From contig NZ_MASU01000001.1 in the NCBI RefSeq assembly GCF_003202235.1, positions 248,001-312,000 on the forward strand: 64,000 bases of DNA. The letters are read 5' to 3'. Position 1 is the first letter of the stretch. Each line of letters starts with the position of its first letter. Shown here in pieces: positions 7,198 through 16,720 of the stretch. The notes below the pieces were generated by a model that made no database searches, was not told where the DNA came from, and was given only the letters and a program-made list of their open reading frames with translations. The position numbers and the translations under genes are program-made. This DNA comes from Prauserella flavalba. GTDB lineage: Bacteria; Actinomycetota; Actinomycetes; Mycobacteriales; Pseudonocardiaceae.

Positions 7198-9083
7198 CGC
7201 TGGTCGCGGCCCGGTGGCAGGCACACGACGACCGACCTCGGCGCGTACCGGACCTCGGTGGTCTCCCGGCCGGCCTCCCGGTTGCTCGCGAGGTCGTAGC
7301 GCACCCGCGTGTCCGACACCGTGAAGCCGAACTCACCGTCCGACGGCACGCAGCCCTCCCGCCGCTCGCGCAGCACCTCGGGCCGCTCGAACCCGGTCCG
7401 CTCGCCGGTGGAGCTCTCGACGCGGTACTGCCGGGTGCCCCAGAGCTTCACGGTCACGCCCGAGCCGCCCGCGGTCGCGCTGATGGCCACGGCCTTGCGC
7501 AGGTTGTTGGTGAACGCGTAGTCGACGCGGGAGCCGTCGGAGCGCAGGGTGATCGCGTCGCGCGCGAGCGGGTAGCGCTCGTCGAAATGCTCGTGGGCGG
7601 TGTGCCCCGCGTCGGCCAGTCCCGCGAGGTAGACGGCGTTGTAGAGGGTGCTCGTGAACTGGGAGACCCCGCCGCCGAGCACGTCGGCGCCCGTGCCGTC
7701 CTCGTTGGCGGGCGCGAGCACGTAGCCCTTCGAGGCCGTGAGGGCGCCCGTGTGGGCGTCGAGGCTGAACGTCTCGCCCGGCCGCACGAGCGTCCCGTGC
7801 ACGGCCTCGGCCATCGCCGCGACGTTGCGCGCCGCGGGCCCGGAAAGCCCGCTGGTGCTGAACTCGCCGATGACCTCCTTGACGCCGAGTCCCCGCACCG
7901 CCTCGGTGGTCACCTGCGGCTCGCGCACGTCGTAGACCACGGGCAGGTCCCTCGCGTCGCGCTTGGCGGCGACGTCGAGGAACGGCGCGAAGGTGCTTTC
8001 CCAGTTGATCCGCGTGCCCTGCTCGGAAGGCTCGATCTCGGGTGAGTCGCCCACGAAGCGCAGCTCGGCGTCCCGGGCCTCCTGCTCGGTGCCGGCGAGC
8101 TGGGGCCGCACCACTTCCTGCAGCGGCGCGCGGTCGAGGGTCATGCGCAGCCCACCGCCCTCGGCGGGGGCGAAGCGCAGGGCCGCGCTGATGTTCCTCG
8201 GCGTGAGCACGGCCGTCCTGCCCTCGCCGCGCAGCGTCACCGGGCCGGACACCAGCGGGCGCGTCCGCTCCAGGGCGGCCTGCACGCCCGCCGCCGTCGC
8301 CTGCGGAGACGTCACGGCCACCGGCAGGTCTACGACGCGGTCGTTGAGCCAGCCCTTCTTGACGATCTTCATGGCGCCGTCGACGTCGGCGAGCCGCTGG
8401 CCCGCCTGCGGCCGGACGGCGAACGGGCGCACACCGCCCTCGTTCTCGCCGCCGACGCGGTGGAAGCCGATGTCGCCCTCCACCACGGGGTAGTCGATGC
8501 GCTTGTCGGCGAGCGTGCGGAGTGCCTGCCGCAGCTGCTGGTCGTCGGCCTCGCTCACCACGCCGACCTCGCGCGAGGTGAAGAACGACGCGATGCGTGT
8601 GAGGGGGTTCAGCGGCTGGCTGCCCGCCCGCTCGACGGTCGCCCGCCAGTCGAGGCTCAGCCCGGCGTTCTCCGGCTCCAGCGTGGTCTCCACATCGCCT
8701 GCCCGGATGGTGAGCGGCTCGGTGAGGCGGGGTTCGAGCTCCCGCCGCAGCGTGTCCTCCGCCGAGGACGGGGTCATCCCGCCGACGTCCACACCGCTGA
8801 CGGTGACCCCGCGCGGAACGTCGCCAGCCGTGAAGAACAGGTCCGCCGCGTACAGCAGCACGAACGCCACGGCGGCGCCGCCCGCCAGCATGAAGGCCTT
8901 GCCGAGGCCACGGCGGACCCGCTTGCCAGCGCTCGGGGGACGGCGCGGCTGTTCTGGCTGGAGGAGCTCCTCGATCAGCTCGTCATCGTCGGTGCCTGCC
9001 TGGGGATACGCAGAGAATGCCTGGGGTGCCGCCTTGGGCATGGGATCGGTGTCCCAGTCAGGCCAGAAGTGTTCCTCCCGCAC
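7194..9083 (-). CDS. VanW-family protein with peptidoglycan-binding-like domains
   Basis: A 629-residue protein. It has an acidic cytosolic N-terminus (1-60), one membrane segment (about 62-84), extracellular repeats of the YoaR-like type (about 90-400) and a C-terminal VanW domain (about 410-560). The VanW domain shows IGEFSTSGLSGPAARN, LVRPGETFSL and VLGGGVSQFTSTLYNAVYL. It is presumably anchored in the membrane facing the cell wall. VanW occurs in some vancomycin-resistance clusters, but its function is not established and no van ligase genes are present here. It starts at GTG 9081-9083 after GGAGGGGG. It is last in the operon with the GroES-like and thioredoxin-NHL genes. Confidence 0.85.
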   Translation of the reverse strand: MREEHFWPDWDTDPMPKAAPQAFSAYPQAGTDDDELIEELLQPEQPRRPPSAGKRVRRGLGKAFMLAGGAAVAFVLLYAADLFFTAGDVPRGVTVSGVDVGGMTPSSAEDTLRRELEPRLTEPLTIRAGDVETTLEPENAGLSLDWRATVERAGSQPLNPLTRIASFFTSREVGVVSEADDQQLRQALRTLADKRIDYPVVEGDIGFHRVGGENEGGVRPFAVRPQAGQRLADVDGAMKIVKKGWLNDRVVDLPVAVTSPQATAAGVQAALERTRPLVSGPVTLRGEGRTAVLTPRNISAALRFAPAEGGGLRMTLDRAPLQEVVRPQLAGTEQEARDAELRFVGDSPEIEPSEQGTRINWESTFAPFLDVAAKRDARDLPVVYDVREPQVTTEAVRGLGVKEVIGEFSTSGLSGPAARNVAAMAEAVHGTLVRPGETFSLDAHTGALTASKGYVLAPANEDGTGADVLGGGVSQFTSTLYNAVYLAGLADAGHTAHEHFDERYPLARDAITLRSDGSRVDYAFTNNLRKAVAISATAGGSGVTVKLWGTRQYRVESSTGERTGFERPEVLRERREGCVPSDGEFGFTVSDTRVRYDLASNREAGRETTEVRYAPRSVVVCLPPGRDQR

Positions 9084-9107
9084 TCGACCCCCTCCACCGA
9101 CGTACGC

Positions 9108-9452
9108 CTACAAGTACAAGCCTGTACCGTGCTCCGCCCGCTCGCTGGCCATGGCGTGAATGTCGCGTTCCCGCATCACCAGGTACGCGTCACCCTGGAT
9201 CTCCACCTCCAGCTGGTCGTCCGGGTTGAACAGCACCCGGTCGCCGACCTTCACATTCCGTACATTGTTGCCGACGCCGAGCACGTTTCCCCAGGAAAGA
9301 CGACGCGCGACCTGAGCCGTTGCCGGAATGACGATGCCGCTGCTGCTGCGGCGCTCACCCTCGTCGGCCGGGACCCGGACGAGCACCCGATCGTGCAACA
9401 TCTGGATCTCGAGCTTGGTATCCGGCGCGACGGGGTTCCTGCTGTCTGACAC
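9108..9452 (-). CDS. GroES-like co-chaperone (Cpn10 family paralogue)
   Basis: A 114-residue protein with a Cpn10 fold: IQMLHDRVLVRVPADEGERR, a mobile-loop-like SSSGIVIPATAQ, WGNVLGVGNNVRNVKVGDRV and LEVEIQGDAYLVMRERDIHAM. The polypeptide is longer than a standard GroES at both ends and no groEL is adjacent. It is therefore probably a paralogue rather than the main GroES. It could assist a GroEL paralogue or have a separate role. It lies 19 bases downstream of the thioredoxin-NHL gene and 24 bases upstream of VanW in one transcription unit. Start is GTG 9450-9452. Confidence 0.82.
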   Translation of the reverse strand: MSDSRNPVAPDTKLEIQMLHDRVLVRVPADEGERRSSSGIVIPATAQVARRLSWGNVLGVGNNVRNVKVGDRVLFNPDDQLEVEIQGDAYLVMRERDIHAMASERAEHGTGLYL

Positions 9453-9471
9453 GCAGCTAATGCTACGTCCG

Positions 9472-11310
9472 TCAGGTGGCCGGGTTACCGGCCATCACCA
9501 GGTGCAGGGTGCCCTCGCCGGCCGGATCGAGGCGAATCGGGACGCCCCAGTCCTGCCGGGTGACGCGGCACGCCGGGTGCTCGGCGTCGCTGTCGCAGCT
9601 CGCCGCCTGCGCGACGACCTGGAGAACCCCCTCCCGATAGCCCTCGGCGAGCTTGATGGTGCGGGTCAGCTCCGTGCCGCTGCCCGCACCCTCGGCGAGC
9701 AGGCCTGGAGGTGAGGCGCTCACCTCCAGCCGCGTGGACGGGCCGAAGCGGTCGTCGAGCCGCTCGCCCGGCGGCGGCACGAACACCACGGAGAAGTCCA
9801 GCGCACCCGGCGCGAGCACGGTCGGCGGCCTGCGCACGGCGAGTGCCTCGCCGTCCACCTGGCCCGCCGCCGAGGCGTCGAGCAGCCGCAGGCGGTGCGC
9901 CGCGGTTTCCACCACGAGCACCCCGGCGTCGGTGACGACGAGGCCCGCGGGCTCGGCCAGGCCGCTCGCGAGCGTGCTGACCTCGCCGGACGCGGGGTCG
10001 TAGCGACGAATGGCGCCGTTGTAGGTGTCGGCGATCGCCACCGAGCCGTCGCCGAGCACGGCGAGGCCCAGCGGGTGCTGCAACAGGGCCTGGGCGGCCT
10101 TGCCGTCGCGGTGCCCGAACGAGAACAGGTCGGTGCCGACGGCCGTGTAGACCGTGAAGTCGTCACCGGAGGGCTCGATCCAGCGCAGCGCGGAGGTCTC
10201 GGCGTCGACGAACCACAGCCGGTCCCTGCCCACGGCGAGGCCGGAGGTCTGCGCGAAGAACGCCTCGGTGGCCTTGCCGTCGCGCAGGCCCTCCACCGTC
10301 GTCCCCGCGAAGCGGCGCACGGTGCCGGCGACCGGGTCGAACAGGCCCAGCGTGTGGTTGCCCGCCATGGCCACCACGACGCCGCCCGCCGCGTCCCACC
10401 AGCGCACGTCCCACGGGCTGGTCAGGTCCACGTCCAGCGCGTGGCCGGAGTCGGAACCGTCCCGCCACTGCGCGCCGGTACCCGCCACCGTGGTCACGCC
10501 GCCCGTGCGCAGATCGACGCCGCGCAGGCGGTGGTTGGCGGTGTCGGCGACCACGAGGTGGTAGCCGACCTTCTCGGCCACCTCCTCGGGCAGCAGCGCG
10601 AGCCCGGAGGGCTCCGCGAAGGAGGCCACGTCGAACGCGCCGTCGGCGGCGCCGCGCTCGCCGCTGCCGAAGCGGCGCACGAGCGTCTCGGCGTCGGAGG
10701 CGAACTCGGCGATCGAGTGGTTGGCGGTGTCGGCCACGAGCACGCGGCCTGCGGCGGTGACGACGGCCTTGCCCGGGAACCGCAGCTCCGTGCTCTCCAC
10801 CTCGGCGGGCACGTACGGGCTGCCGCCCCGGCGCAGGGTGCCCTTGGCCTCGTGGGAGGCGACGAGCTCGGTGACGACGCGGCGCAGCGCCTCGGCGTGG
10901 CCCTCCCCGGCGGCGACGTGCACGACGTAGCCCTCGGGGTCCACCAGGACGAGCGTCGGCCACGCCTTCACGGCGTACTGCTGCCAGTTGGTCAGGTCCG
11001 GGTCGTTGAGCACCGGGTGGTGCACGCCGTAGCGCTCGACGGCGGCCTCGATGGCCGCGTTCTCGCCCTCGTGCAGGAACTTCGGGGAGTGCACGCCGAT
11101 GGTCACGAGCACGTCGGCGAACTCCTGCTCAAGAGGGCGGAGCTCGTCGAGGACGTGCAGGCAGTTGATGCAGCCGGAGGTCCAGAAGTCGAGCAGGACG
11201 ATTCGGCCGCGCAGTTCGGCGAGCTTGATCTTCTTGCCACCCGTGTTCAGCCAGGTGTCACCGGCGAGCTCGGGTGCGCGCACGTTCTGGCGCAGCGTCG
11301 GGGCACTCAC
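9472..11310 (-). CDS. Thioredoxin-domain NHL-repeat protein (NHLRC2-like)
   Basis: A 612-residue protein with an N-terminal TlpA/thioredoxin-like domain (about 10-165) carrying a Cys47-Ile-Asn-Cys50 redox pair in FWTSGCINCLHV. Six or so NHL propeller repeats follow (about 185-480), seen as VLVADTANHSIAEF, LVVADTANHRLRGVD and VAIADTYNGAIRRYD. A C-terminal beta-rich domain completes it. The architecture equals animal NHLRC2 and its bacterial relatives, whose substrates are unknown. There is no signal peptide, so it is probably cytosolic. It starts at GTG 11308-11310 and leads an operon with the GroES-like and VanW genes. Confidence 0.88.
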   Translation of the reverse strand: MSAPTLRQNVRAPELAGDTWLNTGGKKIKLAELRGRIVLLDFWTSGCINCLHVLDELRPLEQEFADVLVTIGVHSPKFLHEGENAAIEAAVERYGVHHPVLNDPDLTNWQQYAVKAWPTLVLVDPEGYVVHVAAGEGHAEALRRVVTELVASHEAKGTLRRGGSPYVPAEVESTELRFPGKAVVTAAGRVLVADTANHSIAEFASDAETLVRRFGSGERGAADGAFDVASFAEPSGLALLPEEVAEKVGYHLVVADTANHRLRGVDLRTGGVTTVAGTGAQWRDGSDSGHALDVDLTSPWDVRWWDAAGGVVVAMAGNHTLGLFDPVAGTVRRFAGTTVEGLRDGKATEAFFAQTSGLAVGRDRLWFVDAETSALRWIEPSGDDFTVYTAVGTDLFSFGHRDGKAAQALLQHPLGLAVLGDGSVAIADTYNGAIRRYDPASGEVSTLASGLAEPAGLVVTDAGVLVVETAAHRLRLLDASAAGQVDGEALAVRRPPTVLAPGALDFSVVFVPPPGERLDDRFGPSTRLEVSASPPGLLAEGAGSGTELTRTIKLAEGYREGVLQVVAQAASCDSDAEHPACRVTRQDWGVPIRLDPAGEGTLHLVMAGNPAT

Positions 11311-11416
11311 ATCTCAAGTGAACGCGACACGTGTTCGCGGCCTTCCGTCCGGGGGGTGTGATCCACCCGAGCGGGGTATGTAATAAGCGACCGTTTCAGA
11401 TGGTCATCTGCGCACG

Positions 11417-11599
11417 TCAGGTGCGATCCCGGGTGGGTCCGCCCGCCGGTTCGGTGAGCGTGACGGTGGGCGCGCGGGTACCGGTCTGCCAGAGCTTCGG
11501 CGTCGACGTCTCGGGGCTCTCGCTCCCGCAACCGGCGACCACTGCGGCGAGGGCGAGTGCGGCGACGCTCGAGACGGCGATCGAGGTGGCGAATCGCAT
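11417..11599 (-). CDS. Small lipoprotein
   Basis: A 60-residue protein with a short positively charged start (MRFATSIAV), a hydrophobic stretch and a lipobox VVAGC, so Cys24 is the expected lipidated residue. The mature part (GSESPETSTPKLWQTGTRAP followed by TVTLTEPAGGPT) is short, Pro/Thr rich and probably unstructured outside the membrane. No family is recognised and no clear ribosome site precedes the ATG. It sits 106 bases upstream of the thioredoxin-NHL operon start on the same strand. Confidence 0.6.
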   Translation of the reverse strand: MRFATSIAVSSVAALALAAVVAGCGSESPETSTPKLWQTGTRAPTVTLTEPAGGPTRDRT

Positions 11600-11679
11600 G
11601 GGTGGCTGTCTTCCGCTGAGGGGGAGGGACGACACCCCCACATCGGCGCCACCCACCCCCCGCGTTACGCCGCCCGCTC

Positions 11680-11732
11680 GCAGTGAAGGCCACCATGCCT
11701 GCGTTCAACGCAGTGAAGGTGGCCATCACTGC
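11680..11732. repeat. Palindromic 3'-end repeat, copy B
   Basis: GCAGTGAAGGCCACC (11680-11694) pairs with GGTGGCCATCACTGC (11718-11732), with one mismatch. An inner TGCGTT/AACGCA stem is present in the loop. It shares the GGCCACC, GCGTTCAACGCA and AAGGTGGCC blocks with copies A, D and E but has CAGTGA instead of CCCAA at the outer ends. It lies 37 bases 3' of the large membrane-protein gene, consistent with a terminator. Confidence 0.8.
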
Positions 11733-11769
11733 GGTCGGCGCCTTGCGGTCGGGCGGACAGGTTGCGCGG

Positions 11770-14136
11770 CTAGCTGCCGTTGCGGCGAAGGGTGCGCGTC
11801 ACGCCGGCCGCCACCGTGGTCGCGAGCACCCAGCCCATCGCCGTGAACCCGGTGGAGACCCACTTGTCCTCGTCGGCCATGTACCAGCGCCCCTTGTTGC
11901 CGAAGTCGGCGATCGGCACCAGCAGGTCGGCGGTGTAGAGCACGGGGTTCCACTCGAGGCCGGAGTCGTCGCGGTTCACCGTGCAGCGCTCGCCGATCAC
12001 CTCGAACCGCTCGGTGTCGAGGGTGCACTCGTCGCTGCGCAGGCCGAACCACAGGCTCCCCGCGACGAGCAGCATCACCAGCCACGCGAGCGCGCGCACG
12101 GGACGGTAGCCGTAGCCGACCATCGAGCGCTGCAACCAGCTCCACAGCCGAACGCCGAGCCCGAGGAACCGGTACCCGTGGGCCAGCGACTCGTAGCGGT
12201 ACTGCTGCTTCTTCAACAGCACCGTGTCGGCGTGCTCCTCGTTGCCGCTCGTGCGCAGCATCGTGGCGAGCTGGTCGTAGGGGCCGGGCCGGTAGCCGGG
12301 CATGGCGTCGTGCAGCATCCGCAGCCGCGTCTTGACGGTGGTGTCGTCGCGCAGGTCGATCGGGGTGTCGAGCGCGTCGTAGCGGAAGTCCTCCAGCTCG
12401 AGGCCGCCCGTGGCCTGCCACAGCGCGGGCGTGTCGGACAGCGTCCCGCAATGCGCCCTGCGCAGCACCACCGTGCCCTCCGGCGGGACCTCGGGGGCGA
12501 GTACGAACTCGTCGGCCACGGTGTCGCCCGCGTCGAGCGCGATCCCGTCCCTCGGCGTCGAGACCAGCTCGGCGCCCGTGAAGTCGATCTGCCGCTTGAC
12601 CACGGCCCCGTCCATCGTCACGCCGCCCCTGGCCCGGAACGGCCGGTCGCGGTTGGCCATCAGCAGCAGGCTCCTGGCGATCTGCACCGACCGCAGGTCC
12701 ACCGCCCAGCTGCCGGCGTCGGTGATCTCGGGCTGGCCCACGTCGGTGCCCCTGAGGTCGATGCTCCCGCCGACGGTCATGCCCTGCAGCCGCAGCGTCC
12801 CCGCGACGGCGCAGTCGGTGAGCAGCAGGTTGCCGGACACGGTGCTGCGCCGGGCCGAGATCACGTCCCGCTCGGGGTGGAAGAACGTGGCCCCCGAGAC
12901 CAGCACGTTGCCGCGCACGGTGACGTCGGCGAGCCGCAGCTGGCCCTCCGACCACATGCCCTTGCCGTCGATGTCGCCGTTGATCTCGCTGCCGTCGAGG
13001 TGCACGGCCCGGTCGTGGAACGGCGGCGTCTGGCCCCGCAGCACCTTGATCCGCGCGCCCGCGAGGCGCAGCGAACCGCCGAGGTGGGCGTTGACCATGC
13101 GGATCGTGCCGGTGACGTCGAGCTGGTCGCTGAGCTCGACGTTGCCCTCCACATGCATCCGGTCGGCGATCAGAGACGGCCGGGGATCCACGTACCAGTC
13201 ACCGGTCTTCCACGCGTCCACCACGATCTCGCCGGTCTGGTCGACCGCGAGCCGCCCGCCGCGGAACACGATGTCGCCCGCCACGTTCAGGCTCGGCATG
13301 AACAGCATCCCGTTGGCGGTGAACCGCCTCCGGTCGGCGCGGGGCCCGTAGTTGTCCACCTCGCACAGCAGGCTGCCGCCGATCTGCATGCCATTGCCGT
13401 TGAGGGCGAAGCCCTCCGGGTTGTCGAGCGTGGCGCCGGAGAAGTTCACGTTGCCGCCCGCGCGCAGGCCGGGCACGCGCACCTCACCGCTCGCCTCCAG
13501 CCGGTACGCGAGCAGCGCCCCGGTGATCACGAGCCGGTCTGCCTGCACGGCCTTGCCGCGCGGGTGGAAGATCCGCGTGCGCGTGAGCACCACGGAGCCC
13601 TCGATCACGGCGTCGGTGAGGTTGACGGCCGCGTCGGGCAGCCCGCGCTCCAGGTCGTCGGCGCGGCGCACCGTGGTCTCCGAGTCGTCGCGACCCGAGT
13701 CGACCTCCACCAGACAGCGGATCAGCCGGACGTCGTTGCGGCTGCGGAAGTTGCGGGCCTTGAGCCCCGGCAGCCAGCACCTCCGGAAGACGAGCCCGAG
13801 CAGGTTGGCCTCGCGCACGTCCGGCGGCTGCTCGAACCGGCAGCGCTCGAACCGGAACAGGTACTGCAGGTCCGCCGCGCGCAGGTCGAGCTTGCCCGTG
13901 ATGTAGGCGTCCTCGACCTGCACGATCGGCGCGTTGGTCGCCTGCTTGCGCCAGCGCAACAGGCCACCGCTGCCTGGCTCGATGAACGGGCGCAGCAGGT
14001 CGGCGGCGTTGACTTCGTAGCGGCGGTCCGGGCTCGGCGCGAAGGGGTCGAACGGGGGCCGCTCCGGCTCGACGGTCTCGACCTGCCCGTCCTCCCCCTC
14101 ACCGGGTTCACGGCCTCCCCGGCGAAAACCCGGCAT
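11770..14136 (-). CDS. Large membrane-anchored repeat protein (putative 'membrane-associated oxidoreductase' type)
   Basis: A 788-residue protein. After a charged N-terminus, about residues 80-570 consist of degenerate parallel-beta-helix-like strands, such as GSVVLTRTRIFHPRGKAVQA, GNVNFSGATLDNPEGFALNG and GDIDGKGMWSEGQLRLADVT. These recall pentapeptide/bactofilin-type coils. Two membrane segments follow near the C-terminus (VRALAWLVMLLVAGSLWFGL and TGFTAMGWVLATTVAAGV). Streptomyces homologues are often named membrane-associated oxidoreductases, but I see no redox motif, so that name is doubtful. ATG 14134-14136 has AGGAG eight bases upstream. The pentapeptide-like protein at 36.5-37.9 kb has a similar architecture in reversed domain order. 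Confidence 0.75.
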   Translation of the reverse strand: MPGFRRGGREPGEGEDGQVETVEPERPPFDPFAPSPDRRYEVNAADLLRPFIEPGSGGLLRWRKQATNAPIVQVEDAYITGKLDLRAADLQYLFRFERCRFEQPPDVREANLLGLVFRRCWLPGLKARNFRSRNDVRLIRCLVEVDSGRDDSETTVRRADDLERGLPDAAVNLTDAVIEGSVVLTRTRIFHPRGKAVQADRLVITGALLAYRLEASGEVRVPGLRAGGNVNFSGATLDNPEGFALNGNGMQIGGSLLCEVDNYGPRADRRRFTANGMLFMPSLNVAGDIVFRGGRLAVDQTGEIVVDAWKTGDWYVDPRPSLIADRMHVEGNVELSDQLDVTGTIRMVNAHLGGSLRLAGARIKVLRGQTPPFHDRAVHLDGSEINGDIDGKGMWSEGQLRLADVTVRGNVLVSGATFFHPERDVISARRSTVSGNLLLTDCAVAGTLRLQGMTVGGSIDLRGTDVGQPEITDAGSWAVDLRSVQIARSLLLMANRDRPFRARGGVTMDGAVVKRQIDFTGAELVSTPRDGIALDAGDTVADEFVLAPEVPPEGTVVLRRAHCGTLSDTPALWQATGGLELEDFRYDALDTPIDLRDDTTVKTRLRMLHDAMPGYRPGPYDQLATMLRTSGNEEHADTVLLKKQQYRYESLAHGYRFLGLGVRLWSWLQRSMVGYGYRPVRALAWLVMLLVAGSLWFGLRSDECTLDTERFEVIGERCTVNRDDSGLEWNPVLYTADLLVPIADFGNKGRWYMADEDKWVSTGFTAMGWVLATTVAAGVTRTLRRNGS

Positions 14137-14217
14137 CTCACGTCTCCTCTGCTGCCCACCGTCGGGTGAAAACACTCCCTGTACGTGGACGAGTGCGCAG
14201 CGCGGTTGGTTCCCGGA

Positions 14218-14973
14218 TCAGTCCGTGACGTGAACGGGATTCAGCACCCGGTGCAGGAACGTCTGCGTGCGCTCGTGCCGCGGGTCGCCGATCACCTGCG
14301 CGGGCGGACCCTCCTCCACGACGACGCCGCCGTCCATGAACAGCACCTTGTCGGCCACCTCGCGGGCGAACTGCATCTCGTGGGTCACCACGAGCATCGT
14401 CATGCCCTCGTCCGCGAGCTGACGCATGACCCCGAGGACGTCGCCGACCAGCTCCGGGTCGAGCGCCGAGGTGGGCTCGTCGAACAGCATCACCGCGGGC
14501 TGCATCGACAGCGCCCTCGCGATCGCGGCCCGCTGCTGCTGGCCGCCGGAGAGCTGCGAGGGCATCGAGCTCGCCTTCTCCTCCAGCCCCACCTTGCGCA
14601 GGTTCTCCCTCGCGATCGCCGTGGCCTCGGCGGCGTCGCGCTTGAGCACCTTGCGCTGCGCGATGGTGAGGTTGTCGAGCACGGAGAGGTGGCCGAACAG
14701 GTTGAAGCCCTGGAAGACCATGCCGATCATGCGGCGGGCCTTGTCGATGTCCACGTCCGGATCGGTCATCTCGAAGCCGTTGACGAGCACCGTGCCCGAG
14801 TTCGGCTCCTCCAGCAGGTTCACACAGCGCAGCAGCGTCGACTTGCCGGAGCCCGAAGGGCCGATGATGCACACGACCTCGCCGCGCCGGACGCTCATGT
14901 CGATGCCCTTGAGCACCTGGAGCTTGCCGAACGCCTTGTGGAGGCCGGAGACCTCGATGATCGTGTCGCTCAT
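14218..14973 (-). CDS. Polar amino acid ABC transporter ATP-binding protein
   Basis: A 251-residue ABC ATPase of the GlnQ/HisP class. Walker A is GPSGSGKST (38-46), the Q-loop region reads [11 protein letters not shown], the signature is [15 protein letters not shown], Walker B is [15 protein letters not shown] and the switch His lies in VVTHEMQFA. It energises import of a polar amino acid with the permease and binding protein upstream. Its ATG overlaps the permease stop by four bases (ATGA), indicating translational coupling. The substrate (glutamate, glutamine, arginine or other) cannot be decided from sequence alone. Confidence 0.93.
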   Translation of the reverse strand: MSDTIIEVSGLHKAFGKLQVLKGIDMSVRRGEVVCIIGPSGSGKSTLLRCVNLLEEPNSGTVLVNGFEMTDPDVDIDKARRMIGMVFQGFNLFGHLSVLDNLTIAQRKVLKRDAAEATAIARENLRKVGLEEKASSMPSQLSGGQQQRAAIARALSMQPAVMLFDEPTSALDPELVGDVLGVMRQLADEGMTMLVVTHEMQFAREVADKVLFMDGGVVVEEGPPAQVIGDPRHERTQTFLHRVLNPVHVTD

Positions 14974-15779
14974 GCCGTCACCTTCAGTCCTTCGTCCACC
15001 TTGCGGCCCGTCCTGCGCTCCAGGTACCGCGACAGGTAGCCGAGCGGCACGGTGATGATCAGGTAGCACAGGCCGGCGAGCAGGATCGGGGTCAGCGAGC
15101 CCGTCGCGTTCAGCCCCTCGCGGCCGAACTTCGCCAGCTCGTACTCGTCGCGAACCAAGCCGAGCAGGTAGATCAGCGACGAGTCCTTGGTGAGCAGGAT
15201 CAGCTCGTTGGTCAGTGGCGGCAGGATGATCCGGAACGCCTGCGGGATCACGACCGTGACCGTGGTGCGTGCCTGGGACATGCCGAGCGAGCGGGCCGCC
15301 TCGATCTGCCCGGGCGGCACGGCCTGGATGCCCGCCCGCAGGGTCTCCGCGATGTAGGCGGAGCCGACGAGGCCGAGCGCGATCGCCGCGGTCGAGTAGA
15401 TGTCGAACCGGATGCCGAAGGCCAGCGGCACGCCGTAGCCCAGCGCGATGAACACGAGCAGCGCGGGGATGCCGCGGAAGAACTCGATGTAGATCGTCGC
15501 GAGCCAGCGGTACGGGCCGACCGACGACAACTTCATCAGCGCGAGGATGAGCCCGAGGCCGAGGCCGAGCGCGAACCCGAGCGCCGTGTAGATGATCGTG
15601 TTGACGAGAGCGGTGGAGAGGATCTCCGGGAACTGCGTTGAGGCCGCGTCCAGGTTGAAGAACGCGTCGCGGATGGTGCCCCAGTCGGCGAACACCGCCA
15701 GTAGCACGACCGCGAGGACGAGGACGCCGTACTGCACGCCGCGGAAGGCCCGCGCACGCTGGCGCCGAGACATCGCCAT
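14970..15779 (-). CDS. Polar amino acid ABC transporter permease
   Basis: A 269-residue membrane protein of the HisM/GlnP type. It has about five transmembrane helices and the cytosolic EAA coupling loop [26 protein letters not shown] single permease gene is present, so the transporter probably uses a homodimer. The N-terminus is basic ([14 protein letters not shown]), giving cytosolic orientation. It sits 66 bases downstream of the binding-protein gene and overlaps the ATPase gene by four bases. Confidence 0.92.
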   Translation of the reverse strand: MAMSRRQRARAFRGVQYGVLVLAVVLLAVFADWGTIRDAFFNLDAASTQFPEILSTALVNTIIYTALGFALGLGLGLILALMKLSSVGPYRWLATIYIEFFRGIPALLVFIALGYGVPLAFGIRFDIYSTAAIALGLVGSAYIAETLRAGIQAVPPGQIEAARSLGMSQARTTVTVVIPQAFRIILPPLTNELILLTKDSSLIYLLGLVRDEYELAKFGREGLNATGSLTPILLAGLCYLIITVPLGYLSRYLERRTGRKVDEGLKVTA

Positions 15780-15845
15780 GAAAAGAACTCCTCGAGAAGT
15801 GGCTCGTGAGTGACGGGCTCGCCACTCACGAGCCGAGGTCAGCGG

Positions 15846-16667
15846 TTACTGGCTATCCGGCTTCCGGCCGAACCACTTCTCGTAGATCTCGTCGTAGGTG
15901 CCGTCCTGCTTGGCGGCGGCGAGCACGTCGTTGATCTTCGACCGGAGCGCGTTGTTGCCGGTGCGCACGGCGATGCCGTACTCCTCACCGGTCTCGAACT
16001 CGGTGGTCACCTCGGTGTCGGGGTTGTTCTTGACGAAGTCGTACAGCACGGAGTTGTCGTTGATGCCCGCGTCGATCTGGCCGGTCTTGACGGCCGTCTG
16101 CAGCAGGGCGAGGTCCTCGTACTGCCGGACCGTGTAGCCGTGCTTGGCCTTGTTCTCCTCGGCGTAGTCCTCGCCGGTTGTGCCGAGCTGCACGCCCAGC
16201 ACCTTGCCCTGGAGCTTGTCGAGCCCGTCGATGCCGGAGCCCTTCTTGACGAGCAGCGCCTGGTTGGCGTCGAAGTAGCCGTCGGAGAAGTCCATCACCT
16301 TGTCGCGGGTGTCGGTGATGGTGATCGCGGCGGCAGCGAGGTCGCATTGGCCGGTGTCGAAGGAGGCGCCGGACTCGATGCCCTCGAACGAGGTGTCGAA
16401 GATTTCCTGCTGCACGCCGAGGTCCTTGGCGACGAGGTCGACGAGGTCCACGTCGAAGCCCACGGTCTTGCCGTCCTGGGTGAACTGGAACGGTGGGTAG
16501 GGCAGGTGCGTGCACGTGGTGAGCTTGCCCTCGTTGATCAGCGAGACCTCACCGCCCGCCTGCGAGTCGTCTCCCGGGTTCACCTCTTCGGCACAGGCGG
16601 CCGCGGTCGCGGCGAGGGCGAGGGCCGGCAGGAGAATCAGCGCTCTGGTGTGCAGTCGACGCGCCAC
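15846..16667 (-). CDS. Polar amino acid ABC transporter substrate-binding lipoprotein
   Basis: A 273-residue family 3 solute-binding protein. The signal peptide ends in a lipobox (ATAAAC), so the protein is lipid-anchored outside the membrane. The start of the ligand-binding fold is LTTCTHLPYPPFQFTQDGKT, followed by VGFDVDLVDLVAKDLGV and CDLAAAAITITDTRDKVMDFS. I chose GTG 16665-16667 because AGGAG lies eight bases upstream. An upstream in-frame GTG overlaps that ribosome site. It is first in the importer operon with permease and ATPase genes. The ligand is undetermined. Confidence 0.92.
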   Translation of the reverse strand: MARRLHTRALILLPALALAATAAACAEEVNPGDDSQAGGEVSLINEGKLTTCTHLPYPPFQFTQDGKTVGFDVDLVDLVAKDLGVQQEIFDTSFEGIESGASFDTGQCDLAAAAITITDTRDKVMDFSDGYFDANQALLVKKGSGIDGLDKLQGKVLGVQLGTTGEDYAEENKAKHGYTVRQYEDLALLQTAVKTGQIDAGINDNSVLYDFVKNNPDTEVTTEFETGEEYGIAVRTGNNALRSKINDVLAAAKQDGTYDEIYEKWFGRKPDSQ

Positions 16668-16720
16668 GATGTTCACTCCTAGTAGTTCATACTGGTTGAG
16701 TCCACGCATCCTGCCACCCT

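Noticed and set aside
7194-9083. Vancomycin-resistance locus (VanW and, at 1191, VanZ)
   Set aside because: The two genes are 6 kb apart and no vanHAX or VanRS genes exist; both families are common outside resistance clusters.
11683-14169. An 828-codon plus-strand frame across the large membrane-protein gene
   Set aside because: It is the antisense shadow of the 788-residue protein, with no domain and compositional bias; its first codons lie in repeat copy B.
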